This document shows, piece after piece, positions 8,381-16,061 of a stretch of DNA of 64,000 bases. The DNA comes from Phreatobacter sp. (GTDB lineage Bacteria > Pseudomonadota > Alphaproteobacteria > Rhizobiales > Phreatobacteraceae): contig NZ_JAUYFA010000085.1 in assembly GCF_030691135.1 (NCBI RefSeq), positions 62,001-126,000 of the forward strand, in the 5' to 3' direction. Position 1 is the stretch's first letter. Every line of letters begins with the position of its first letter. The notes under the pieces were generated by a model. That model saw only the letters and a program-made list of their open reading frames with translations. It was not told where the DNA came from and made no database searches. The position numbers and the translations under genes are program-made.

Positions 8381-8887
8381 ATGACCAAGCTGAAGGACTC
8401 CGACAAGGGTTCGCGCGAGCCCTACCGCAAGACGATCGGCGCCCATATCCAGCACGCCGCGCGGCTTCATCGCACGCTGGTGGCGCGCAAGCTGACCATC
8501 CTCGGCCTCTATCCCGGTCAGGAACAGGTGCTCAAGATCCTTGCCGACGGCGGCGACATGACCATGGGCGAGCTCGCGGCGGCCCTGCGGGTCCGCCCGC
8601 CCACCGCCTCGAAGACGGTCGGCCGCCTCGCCGCCCAGGGCCTCGTCGAGCGCCGTAACGGCGGGTCGCCCGACGGGCGCCTCGTCCAGGTGGGGCTGAC
8701 TGCCGCGGGGGTGGAGAAGTCCGCCGCCATCGACGATCTCTGGTTCGCCGCCGAGGACGAGATGCTGGCCGACATGGACGGCAAGGACGTCAAGCGCCTG
8801 CGCAAGCTGCTGCGCCGCATGGAGAAGACGCTGCGTCCCCATGCCGAGGAACAGCCGGACGACGATGACGATGCCGAGGAAGCCTGA
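8381..8887 (+). CDS. MarR family transcriptional regulator
   Basis: A 168-residue winged-helix regulator (PF12802/PF01047). The recognition-helix region is MTMGELAAALRVRPPTASKTVGRLAAQGLVERR (about residues 64-96), followed by a wing with DGRLVQVGLTAAG. The C-terminus is an acidic tail (EEQPDDDDDAEEA). AGGGGGGAA lies just before the ATG. It follows the amidohydrolase-oxidase-reductase cluster on the same strand after about 105 bases, so it is the natural candidate regulator of that cluster. MarR proteins usually repress and respond to small aromatic or phenolic ligands. The operator is not evident. Confidence 0.9.
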   Translation: MTKLKDSDKGSREPYRKTIGAHIQHAARLHRTLVARKLTILGLYPGQEQVLKILADGGDMTMGELAAALRVRPPTASKTVGRLAAQGLVERRNGGSPDGRLVQVGLTAAGVEKSAAIDDLWFAAEDEMLADMDGKDVKRLRKLLRRMEKTLRPHAEEQPDDDDDAEEA

Positions 8888-8899
8888 CGGGCGTCAGGC
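8882..8899. terminator. Hairpin between convergent genes, overlapping both stop codons
   Basis: GCCTGAC, loop GGGC, GTCAGGC form a seven-pair stem containing the stop codons of the MarR gene and of the dehydrogenase gene. It lacks a long T tract, so it is a weak or Rho-assisted bidirectional terminator candidate. Confidence 0.4.
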
Positions 8900-9772
8900 C
8901 TTGGGGCCGAGGGCGCGATAGGCCTCGATGACCAGCGCGTCGTCCGCCTTGCCGAGCCCCATGCCGGAGGCGGCGAGAAAGAGCTGGTGCGCAGCCGCCG
9001 CGAGGAAAAGCGGCGCGCGGGTGGCGTGGCCCGCATCCAGCACAATGCCGAGATCCTTGACGAAGATGTCGACTGCCGAGGTCACCGGCGGATCCTCCAT
9101 CAGCATGCGCGGGCCACGATTGTTCAGCATCCAGCTGCCGGCCGCGCTCGATCCGAAAATCTCCAGCAGCACCTTGGCGTCGAGCCCGGCCCGCTCGCCG
9201 AGCGCCAGCGCTTCCGCTGCCGCGGCGATGTGCACGCCGCACAGCAGCTGGTTGATCGTCTTCACCATGGCGCCGTCGCCGGCCTTCTCGCCGACCCGGA
9301 ACAGGCGCGAGCCCATCACCTGGAGGACAGGCTCCGCGGCATCGAGCACGGCGGCCGGACCCGACGCCATGATGGTGAGGGAGCCTGCTTCCGCACCCAC
9401 CACACCGCCGGAGACTGGCGCGTCGACGAAGCGGCGCTGGGTCGCCTCCACCTTCGCCCCGATGGCGGCGGCGCGGGCCGGAGCGCAGGTGGCGCAGAGC
9501 ACCACGACGGCATTGGGCGCGAGGGCGTCGAGGGCGCCGGCCTCGAACAGCACGGCCTCCGCCTGGTCGGCGTTCACCACCATCAGCACCAGCATCTCGG
9601 CACCGGCCGCGGCCTCTTTGGCCGAGGGGAACGGCGAGCCGCCGTTCTCCGCCAGCCAGGCCAGCGCCGCCGGGTTCGGGTCGGTGCCGCGGACGGTATG
9701 GCCGGCCTTGACGAGATTGGCCGCCATGGGGCGGCCCATGGCTCCGAGGCCAGCAAAGCAGATGGTGGTCAT
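8894..9772 (-). CDS. NAD(P)-dependent 3-hydroxyisobutyrate dehydrogenase family protein (GarR/LtnD-like)
   Basis: A 292-residue beta-hydroxyacid dehydrogenase. The N-terminal Rossmann motif is CFAGLGAMGRPMAANLVKAGH, the substrate-binding block is FVDAPVSGGVVGAEAGSLTIMASG, and the catalytic lysine region is GDGAMVKTINQLLCG. Family members include 3-hydroxyisobutyrate dehydrogenase, tartronate semialdehyde reductase (GarR) and L-threonate dehydrogenase (LtnD). It is the last gene of the ABC importer operon, so its substrate is probably derived from the imported compound. The track merges it with an upstream shadow frame; the true start is ATG 9772, where the NAD-binding motif begins. Confidence 0.88.
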   Translation of the reverse strand: MTTICFAGLGAMGRPMAANLVKAGHTVRGTDPNPAALAWLAENGGSPFPSAKEAAAGAEMLVLMVVNADQAEAVLFEAGALDALAPNAVVVLCATCAPARAAAIGAKVEATQRRFVDAPVSGGVVGAEAGSLTIMASGPAAVLDAAEPVLQVMGSRLFRVGEKAGDGAMVKTINQLLCGVHIAAAAEALALGERAGLDAKVLLEIFGSSAAGSWMLNNRGPRMLMEDPPVTSAVDIFVKDLGIVLDAGHATRAPLFLAAAAHQLFLAASGMGLGKADDALVIEAYRALGPKA

Positions 9773-9817
9773 GGGCAGGGTTCCAGGATGTAGGGTGGTT
9801 CGGTTCGCCCGACCCTC

Positions 9818-9840
9818 ATGCCCGGCCTCGCGCCGGGCAT
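9818..9840. repeat. REP-like intercistronic palindrome
   Basis: ATGCCCGGC, loop CTCGC, GCCGGGCAT, followed by CCACG: a perfect nine-pair hairpin between the permease and dehydrogenase genes. From memory, the core TCATGCCCGG...CCGGGCATCCACG resembles a short repeat scattered through Bradyrhizobium-like genomes. Only one clear copy is in this window. Confidence 0.55.
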
Positions 9841-9864
9841 CCACGATTTTCTGCCGCGCCCGTC

Positions 9865-10800
9865 CTATTCCTTCACGGCGCCGGTCATGGCCGAGACATA
9901 GTGCTCGACGAAGAAGGCGTAGAGGATGACCAGCGGCAGCGAGCCGACCAGCGCGCCGGCCATCAGCGAGCCCCAGCGGAACACGTCGCCGTCGACGAAT
10001 TCCGAGACGATGGCGGTCGGCACCGTCTTGTTGGGGTTCGAGGAGATGAAGGTCAGGGCGTAGATGAATTCGTTCCAGCACAGCGTGAAGGCGAAGATGA
10101 AGGCCGAGATCAGGCCCGGGATCGCCAGCGGAATGATGATCTTGACCAGAATCTGCCAGCGGCTGGCGCCGTCGATCAGGGCGCATTCCTCCAGTTCGTA
10201 GGGAATGGTCTTGAAATAGCCCATCAGCAGCCAGGTGCAGAACGGGATGAGGATGGTCGGATAGGTCAGGATCAGCGCGAAGGGCGTGTCGAACAGGCCG
10301 TAGACATGGATGATGGTCGACAGCGGAATGAACAGGATCGACGGCGGCACCAGATAGGCGAGGAAGATCAGCCCGCCGACCGTCTGCGCGCCCTTGTAGC
10401 GGATCCGCGTGATCGCATAGGCGGCCAGCACCGAGGCGACAATGGACAGGAACGTGGCACAGACGGCCACGAACATCGTGTTCCACAGCCAGGTTGGATA
10501 GTTCGATTCGAACAGCAGCTTGTAGAAGTGGCGGAAGGTCGGCTCGCTCACCCAGAGCGGGTTGCCGCCGTGCAGGTCGAGCAGGTCCTGGTCCGGTTTG
10601 ATGGATGTGATGAACATCCAGTAGAACGGAAACAGCAGCACGACCACGATGATGAAGAGCGGAATATAGACCGTCACCGTCTTGCGCGGCAGGCTTTCCA
10701 GATAGCTCATGCCCTCGGAATGGTCGTCCTTGGCGGCCGAGCGGCTGAAGGCGCCGCTGGCCGCCGGGTTCTTCAGGTCGGTTCCGGCGGTGGTCGTCAT
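9865..10800 (-). CDS. ABC transporter permease, MalG/UgpE-like
   Basis: A 311-residue inner-membrane permease (PF00528, carbohydrate uptake CUT1 class). A polar N-terminus of about 40 residues precedes six helices. The cytoplasmic EAA loop that docks the ATPase reads EECALIDGASRWQILVKIIIPLAIPG (about 200-225). NTMFVAVCATFLSIVASVLAAYAITR is the usual second-helix block. It pairs with the MalF-like permease immediately upstream (48-base gap) and with the binding protein and ATPase of the same operon. Substrate specificity cannot be read from the permease. Confidence 0.93.
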   Translation of the reverse strand: MTTTAGTDLKNPAASGAFSRSAAKDDHSEGMSYLESLPRKTVTVYIPLFIIVVVLLFPFYWMFITSIKPDQDLLDLHGGNPLWVSEPTFRHFYKLLFESNYPTWLWNTMFVAVCATFLSIVASVLAAYAITRIRYKGAQTVGGLIFLAYLVPPSILFIPLSTIIHVYGLFDTPFALILTYPTILIPFCTWLLMGYFKTIPYELEECALIDGASRWQILVKIIIPLAIPGLISAFIFAFTLCWNEFIYALTFISSNPNKTVPTAIVSEFVDGDVFRWGSLMAGALVGSLPLVILYAFFVEHYVSAMTGAVKE

Positions 10801-10848
10801 GTCCGGGCTCCGTCGGCGGGGGTCAGGCGGGCGGAAAGGGGGTGATGT

Positions 10849-11814
10849 TCAGTCATTGCTCTCGCCTTGCTGCCACTTGCGGCGCTGCAGCCCGAACCAC
10901 GAGAACATGATGGCGGCGAGGAGGAAGGGCACCATGGAGATGGCGATGGCCGCGCCCTCGCCGAGATTGCCGCCGAGAATGCCGCGCTGGTAGGACAGCG
11001 TCGCCATCAGGTGGGTGGCGTTGACCGGCCCGCCGCGGGTCATCGCCCAGATCAGCTGGAAGTCGGTGAAGGTGAAGAGGACCGAGAAGGTCATCACCAC
11101 CGCGATGATCGGCGTCAGCAGAGGATAGGTCACATAGCGGAAGTTCTGCCACCGCGTGGCCCCGTCCAGCGTAGCCGCCTCGTAGAGCGAGGGCGAGACG
11201 GTCTGCAGCCCGGCCAGCAGCGTGATGGCGATGAACGGAATGCCGCGCCAGATATTGGCGAAGATGACCACGCACTGGGCCATGAACGGGTCGCCCATCC
11301 AGTTGATGGGTGATCCACGGTCGATCAGTCCCATCTTCACCAGCCCCCAGGTGATGACCGAGAACTGGGTGTCGAAGATCCACCAGAAGGCGACGGCCGA
11401 GAGAACCGTCGGCACGATGAACGGGATCAGCACGACCGAGCGGACGAAGGCCTTGAAAGGCAGGTTGTTGTTGAGCAGCAGCGCCAGATAGAGGCCGATC
11501 GCGAACTTCACCGCCGAGGCGACGAAGGTAAAGACGATGGTGAAGATCAGGGCCCTGATGAAGTCGCTGTCGTCGCTGAGCCATTCGAAATTCTCCAGGC
11601 CGACGAAGCGCCCCTCGCGTCCGATGCGGGCGTCGGTGAAGCTCATCCACAGGCCCTTGCCCAGCGGGTAGACGAGGAAAAGCACAAGGAAGGCCATGGC
11701 GGGCACCATGAACCAGAAGCCCAGCCAGTTGCGGTTCACCTTGAGCTGTTGCCATGCCGAAGGCTCGCCTGGCATCGGGCGGGCTTCGGTGCGTGCGACG
11801 GCGGCATCGGCCAT
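10849..11814 (-). CDS. ABC transporter permease, MalF/UgpA-like
   Basis: A 321-residue CUT1-type permease. After a polar N-terminus (MADAAVARTEARPMPGEPSA) come six predicted helices, starting WLGFWFMVPAMAFLVLFLVYPLGKGLWMSFTD. The EAA loop is LYEAATLDGATRWQNFRYVTYPLLTP. The track start at 11853 is upstream of a better ATG at 11814, which has GGAGA seven bases before it. It lies 84 bases after the solute-binding-protein gene and just before its MalG-like partner, in the order expected for a sugar-type importer operon. Confidence 0.92.
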   Translation of the reverse strand: MADAAVARTEARPMPGEPSAWQQLKVNRNWLGFWFMVPAMAFLVLFLVYPLGKGLWMSFTDARIGREGRFVGLENFEWLSDDSDFIRALIFTIVFTFVASAVKFAIGLYLALLLNNNLPFKAFVRSVVLIPFIVPTVLSAVAFWWIFDTQFSVITWGLVKMGLIDRGSPINWMGDPFMAQCVVIFANIWRGIPFIAITLLAGLQTVSPSLYEAATLDGATRWQNFRYVTYPLLTPIIAVVMTFSVLFTFTDFQLIWAMTRGGPVNATHLMATLSYQRGILGGNLGEGAAIAISMVPFLLAAIMFSWFGLQRRKWQQGESND

Positions 11815-11898
11815 GAGGTTCTCCGGAGAGGCTGTCGGGAACGGGGGCGGCACGCCGCCCCCGTCCGGAATGCGTCGGGCGGCTGTGCCGCCCGGTCG

Positions 11899-13215
11899 TC
11901 AGCGGTAGATGCGGCGCAGCTGGCGCTCGGCGAGGCGGATGGCGCCCTCGACATCCTCCTTGCCGGTGCAGTGGTTGGCGAAGAGGTCGACCACGATGAA
12001 GTCGGCGATGGCCGTCGCCGCCTTTTCGTTGATCGGACCCCTGTAGCCGGCGGGGAAGGAACGCTTCGCCGACTCACGGAACACCCGCGCCTTGGGGTCG
12101 CGCGTCCAGACCGGATTGTTGTCGTAGGCATTGAGAACGTGCGTCAGGTAGCCCTCGGCCGCTTCCAGCCACGGATTGAAATTCTCCGCTTCGAGGATGA
12201 AGGCCATGAAAGCCTTGCAGGCGTTCGGGAACCGCGAATAGGTCATGCCGAACATCGGGAAGGCGAGCTGGATTTCCGCCGGCTTGCCGATCGGGCCGAT
12301 CGGCCAGAAGGCGTGGTCCATGTCGGCGGCGATTTCGCGCTGCTTGGCGTCCTGCGAGACCCTGGCTGCGGCATAGATCGAGATGCCGTTGGCCGTCAGC
12401 GAGATTTCACCCGAGAGGAAGGCGCGGTTGTTGTTCGAGTCGTTCCACGCCGCCGTCCCGGGAATGAAGGTGTCCCAGAGTTCCTTCGCGTAGCGCAGGG
12501 CCGCGCGGGTCTCCGCCGAGTTGATGGTGATGTTCTCCCGCTCGTCGACCTGGGCGGCACCGTGCGACCACAGGAGCCAGTGGGCGAAGGCATTGCCATC
12601 GCCGGTGGCGCGTCCCAGCGGGAAGCCGGAGGGCGTGCCCTTGGCCTTCAGCGCCTTGCAGAGCTCGAGGAAGCCCTTGGTGTCCTGGGGAACTTCGTTG
12701 AAGCCCGCGGCCTTGAGCATGGAGATTCGGTAGTTGATGTAGCCACCGTTGACGGCGACCGGGATGGAAATCCACTTGCCCGCGGACTTGCCGTAGGCCT
12801 CGGCCAGCGGCACCCAGCCGCCGTACTTCTTGCCGAGATAGTCGGCGACGTCGGTGACCTCCAGGCACTTCTGCGGGAAGAGATGCGGCACGGAATAGAG
12901 CGACCAGATGAGGTCGGGACCTGTGCCGGTATTGGCGGCGACCGAGGCCTTCGGCTGCACGTCGTCGAAGCTCTCGCTCGAGACGTTGACGCGGCAGCCG
13001 GTCGCCTGGGTGAAGGCCGCCACCATGCGGTTGAACTGGGCGTCTTCGGCTTCGACGAAGCGGCGCCAGCGCAACAGGTTCAGCGTGGCACCGGTTTCCG
13101 GTCTGAACGGCGAGGTCTGCGCCCAGGCCTTGGCCCAGTCGGTGAGGCCGGAGCCGGTGAGAACGCCCGCGGCGGCGGCGCCCTTGACGAGGGTACGACG
13201 AGTGAAGGCAGTCAT
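11899..13215 (-). CDS. ABC transporter extracellular solute-binding protein (family 1, Tat-type signal)
   Basis: A 438-residue periplasmic binding protein of the family-1 (MalE/UgpB-like) fold. The N-terminus FTRRTLVKGAAAAGVLTGSG has the twin arginines and hydrophobic stretch of a Tat signal, with likely cleavage after AKAWA. The mature part has TGTGPDLIWSLYSVPHLFP and WISIPVAVNGGYINYRISMLKAAGF, typical ligand-cleft blocks. ATG 13215 has GGGAGGATA upstream and gives the signal peptide directly, so I prefer it to 13248. It is the second gene of the importer operon. The ligand is unknown; sugar acids or polyols fit the neighbouring dehydrogenases. Confidence 0.9.
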   Translation of the reverse strand: MTAFTRRTLVKGAAAAGVLTGSGLTDWAKAWAQTSPFRPETGATLNLLRWRRFVEAEDAQFNRMVAAFTQATGCRVNVSSESFDDVQPKASVAANTGTGPDLIWSLYSVPHLFPQKCLEVTDVADYLGKKYGGWVPLAEAYGKSAGKWISIPVAVNGGYINYRISMLKAAGFNEVPQDTKGFLELCKALKAKGTPSGFPLGRATGDGNAFAHWLLWSHGAAQVDERENITINSAETRAALRYAKELWDTFIPGTAAWNDSNNNRAFLSGEISLTANGISIYAAARVSQDAKQREIAADMDHAFWPIGPIGKPAEIQLAFPMFGMTYSRFPNACKAFMAFILEAENFNPWLEAAEGYLTHVLNAYDNNPVWTRDPKARVFRESAKRSFPAGYRGPINEKAATAIADFIVVDLFANHCTGKEDVEGAIRLAERQLRRIYR

Positions 13216-13320
13216 CAGGTTATCCTCCCATAAGGATCCGGAGCCCATCTTCGCCGTGGACCTTGCCGGTTTTTGTCGAAGCGGGTTTGCCCCGCCTGTT
13301 GGTTCAGGCGCGCCGGTGCT

Positions 13321-14385
13321 CTACTGGCGCGCCAGGGTCTTTCCCGACTGCGCATCGAAGAGATGCGTCACCCGGCGATCAGTGCCCAAGCGGATCTTGT
13401 CGCCGGGCTTGAAGTCGTGGCGTTCGCGGAAAACGGCGATGACCTCCTGGCCGTCGAGCCGGGCGACCACCTGGATTTCCGATCCTGTCGGTTCGACGAC
13501 GACGACCTCGGCCTCGGCGCCAGCTTCGTTGTCGATGAGAAAATGTTCGGGCCGGATGCCGTAGATGGCCGGCTGGCCAGCCGAGGCCGACGGCGGCGTG
13601 CCGAGCGGCAGGCGGGCGCCGCCCTCCAGCACGAAAAACTGGCCGTCGATCTTGCCGCGGAGGAAATTCATCGCCGGCGAGCCGATGAAGCCGGCGACGA
13701 AGAGATTGACCGGGTTGTCGTAGAGATCAAGCGGCGCGCCCATCTGCTCGACGATCCCGTCATGCATGACCACGATCTTGTCGGCCATGGTCATCGCCTC
13801 GATCTGGTCGTGGGTGACATAGACGGTGGTGGTCTTCAGCCGCTGGTGCAGTTCCTTGATCTCGGTGCGCATGGCGACACGCAGCTTGGCGTCGAGGTTC
13901 GAAAGCGGCTCGTCGAACAGGAAAACCTGCGGGTCGCGGACGATGGCGCGCCCCATGGCGACGCGCTGGCGCTGGCCGCCGGAGAGCTGGCGCGGGAACC
14001 GGTCGAGCAGGGCACCGAGATTGAGGATCTCGGCGGCGCGCTTCACCTTGGCGTCGATCTCGCTCTGCGGGGCCTTCCTGAGCTTCAGCGAGAAGCCCAT
14101 GTTGTCGGCCACCGTCATATGCGGATAGAGCGCGTAATTCTGGAACACCATGGCGATGTCGCGCTCTTTCGGCGGGACATTGTTCACCACGCGGTCGCCG
14201 ATGGCGATCTCGCCGCCGGTGATGTTCTCGAGGCCGGCGATCATGCGCAGCAGGGTGGATTTGCCGCAGCCAGAAGGGCCGACCAGCACCACGAATTCGC
14301 CGTCCGCGATCGGAACGGAAACGCCATGGATGATTGCAGTCGAGCCAAAAGACTTGCGCACGTCGCGGATGTCGACGGATGCCAT
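13321..14385 (-). CDS. ABC transporter ATP-binding protein, UgpC/MalK-like
   Basis: A 354-residue ATPase of the CUT1 class. Walker A is GPSGCGKSTLLRMI (about 37-50), the signature is LSGGQRQRVAMGRAI, Walker B is VFLFDEPLSNLDAKLR, and a C-terminal TOBE regulatory domain begins near residue 240 (FVAGFIGSPAMNFLRGKIDG). GGGAGGAAG lies six bases before the ATG. It is the first gene of the minus-strand importer operon (ATPase, binding protein, two permeases, dehydrogenase) and faces a divergent 2-hydroxyacid dehydrogenase across a 244-base control region. Confidence 0.94.
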   Translation of the reverse strand: MASVDIRDVRKSFGSTAIIHGVSVPIADGEFVVLVGPSGCGKSTLLRMIAGLENITGGEIAIGDRVVNNVPPKERDIAMVFQNYALYPHMTVADNMGFSLKLRKAPQSEIDAKVKRAAEILNLGALLDRFPRQLSGGQRQRVAMGRAIVRDPQVFLFDEPLSNLDAKLRVAMRTEIKELHQRLKTTTVYVTHDQIEAMTMADKIVVMHDGIVEQMGAPLDLYDNPVNLFVAGFIGSPAMNFLRGKIDGQFFVLEGGARLPLGTPPSASAGQPAIYGIRPEHFLIDNEAGAEAEVVVVEPTGSEIQVVARLDGQEVIAVFRERHDFKPGDKIRLGTDRRVTHLFDAQSGKTLARQ

Positions 14386-14526
14386 TCACTTCCTCCCGTG
14401 GGTCCCTCGACCCTGCCTTCCGCCGCCGGCCCTTGACCTGGGCTCTGCGATCCGATCCCGTGGGACCGGTGCGACATGTGGCTTCGTTCAGGGGTCAGTG
14501 TGGCATGCGAAACTCGGAAATCAAGT

Positions 14527-14534
14527 GTGATCAC
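14527..14534. promoter_or_regulatory. Short palindrome in the divergent control region
   Basis: A perfect GTGATCAC lies in the 244-base region between the importer operon and the 2-hydroxyacid dehydrogenase gene. A TTGAAA at 14562-14567 could be a plus-strand -35 element, but the matching -10 (TATCGA, 18 bases on) is weak. Operator function is a guess. Confidence 0.25.
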
Positions 14535-14629
14535 GGTTTGGCATGGCTGAAATTCAATCGGTTGAAAGCGGTGATTTTTCTCCCGTATCGACCGATGCTC
14601 GTCATGCCGAAGCCTGAGGGAGACGACCC

Positions 14630-15595
14630 ATGACGAAGCCCGACCTGCTCATGACGGGCCCCATGATGCAGACCATCCAGGACCAGTTGGCGCAGCGTTT
14701 CACGCTGCACAAGCTCTGGGAGGCAACCGACAAGGAGGCCTTCCTGCGCCATCTGGCGCCGAGTGTCGTGGCCTTCGCCTCAGGCAGCCATGTACCCTGC
14801 GATCCCGCCCTGATGGGGCGGTTTCCCGGCCTCAAGATCGTGTCGTCCTTCGGCGTGGGCTATGACCATGTCGACGCCGCCTGGGCCGGTCAGAACGGCA
14901 TCGTCGTCACCAACACGCCGGATGTCCTCAACGAGGAGGTCGCCGACACCGCCCTCGGCCTGCTCCTCTGCACGATGCGCCAGTTTCCCCAGACTGACCG
15001 CTATCTGCGCGCCGGCAAATGGCTCGAGAAGCCCTATCCGCTGACCGGCACGCTGCGCGACCGCAAGGTCGGCATTCTCGGTCTCGGCCGGATCGGCAAG
15101 GCCATCGCCCGGCGCCTCGAGGCCTTCAATCTGCCGGTCGTCTATCACGGCCGCTCGGCCCAGCCCGACGTCGCCTACCGCTACTATCCCTCGCTGGTCG
15201 AGATGGCCCGTGACGTCAACGTCCTGATGATCGTCGCCCCCGGCGGCGCCGCCACCAACAAGATCGTCAACCGCGAGGTGCTTGAGGCGCTGGGTCCCGA
15301 CGGCGTCGTCATCAATGTCGGCCGTGGCACGGTCGTCGACGAGGCCGCGCTCGTCGAGGCGCTCCGGAACAAGACCATCCTCTCCGCCGGCCTCGACGTC
15401 TTCGAGGACGAGCCGCGTGTCCCCGCCGAACTGATGGCCATGGACCACGTCGTCCTCTTCCCTCATGTCGGTTCGGCGTCCGTCCACACGCGCAACGCCA
15501 TGGCGCAGCTCGTCGTCGACAACCTCGTCGCCTGGGCGAATGGCAATGGGCCGCTCACGCCGGTCGCCGAAACGCCCTGGCCGCCGAAGCACTGA
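14630..15595 (+). CDS. D-2-hydroxyacid dehydrogenase (glyoxylate/hydroxypyruvate reductase-like)
   Basis: A 321-residue NAD(P)-dependent D-2-hydroxyacid dehydrogenase (PF00389/PF02826). The Rossmann motif is GILGLGRIGKAIARRLEAF (about 150-168). The catalytic set is visible: Arg in NVGRGTVVDE, Glu in DVFEDEP, and His in FPHVGSAS. The shortened N-terminal domain and SSFGVGYDHVD block fit the GhrB/hydroxypyruvate-reductase branch, which interconverts 2-oxo and D-2-hydroxy acids. GAGGGAG precedes the ATG. It diverges from the importer operon that ends in a second hydroxyacid dehydrogenase, so the two may act on the same pathway. Confidence 0.92.
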   Translation: MTKPDLLMTGPMMQTIQDQLAQRFTLHKLWEATDKEAFLRHLAPSVVAFASGSHVPCDPALMGRFPGLKIVSSFGVGYDHVDAAWAGQNGIVVTNTPDVLNEEVADTALGLLLCTMRQFPQTDRYLRAGKWLEKPYPLTGTLRDRKVGILGLGRIGKAIARRLEAFNLPVVYHGRSAQPDVAYRYYPSLVEMARDVNVLMIVAPGGAATNKIVNREVLEALGPDGVVINVGRGTVVDEAALVEALRNKTILSAGLDVFEDEPRVPAELMAMDHVVLFPHVGSASVHTRNAMAQLVVDNLVAWANGNGPLTPVAETPWPPKH

Positions 15596-15602
15596 TCGGG
15601 CG

Positions 15603-15623
15603 GGAGGCGGTCAGGCCGCCTCC
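15603..15623. terminator. Hairpin between convergent genes
   Basis: GGAGGCGG, loop TCAGG, CCGCCTCC, an eight-pair stem just after the dehydrogenase stop and overlapping the nfeD stop codon. No T tract follows. Confidence 0.4.
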
Positions 15624-16060
15624 ACCACCAGAACGGCGCCCTGGAAATCCGTGACGCGGACCCGGGCGCCGGTGGCCAGATCCGGCCCCGTCACCAGCCA
15701 GACGGAATCGGCGATGCGGACGCGTCCGCGTCCTGCCTGGATCGGTTCCTCCAGGACGAATTCTTTGCCGATCATCGCCTCCAGGCGACGGTTGAGGTCG
15801 GGCTTGTCGCTGGTCGTTCCGTTGATGGACTTCATCACCTTCACCCAGCCGAAAAGGCAGAGCAGCGACAGCACCGCGAAAACCAGGAGCTGAATCTGCC
15901 AGGGGCTGGGAACGATGATGAAGATGATCCCCGTCAGCGCCGCCGCCGCGCCGAGCCAGATGAGGAAATAGCCGGGCACGAGGATCTCGGCCGCCATCAG
16001 GACCGCGGCGATGGCGATCCAGCTCCAGGCGCCCCAGGGCGCCAGCGTTGCGACGATCAT
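15611..16060 (-). CDS. NfeD family membrane protein
   Basis: A 149-residue NfeD-like protein (PF01957). Two or three hydrophobic helices occupy residues 1-75 (WSWIAIAAVLMAAEILVPGYFLIWLGAAAALTGIIFIIV is typical), followed by a soluble OB-fold domain (GKEFVLEEPIQAGRGRVRIADSVWLVTGPDLATGARVRV). NfeD proteins partner with SPFH/stomatin proteins in membrane microdomains and quality control. It starts one base after the paraslipin stop, with GGGGGCTGAG as ribosome-binding site, so the two are translationally coupled. It is the short form that lacks the ClpP-like protease domain. Confidence 0.93.
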   Translation of the reverse strand: MIVATLAPWGAWSWIAIAAVLMAAEILVPGYFLIWLGAAAALTGIIFIIVPSPWQIQLLVFAVLSLLCLFGWVKVMKSINGTTSDKPDLNRRLEAMIGKEFVLEEPIQAGRGRVRIADSVWLVTGPDLATGARVRVTDFQGAVLVVEAA

Positions 16061-16061
16061 C

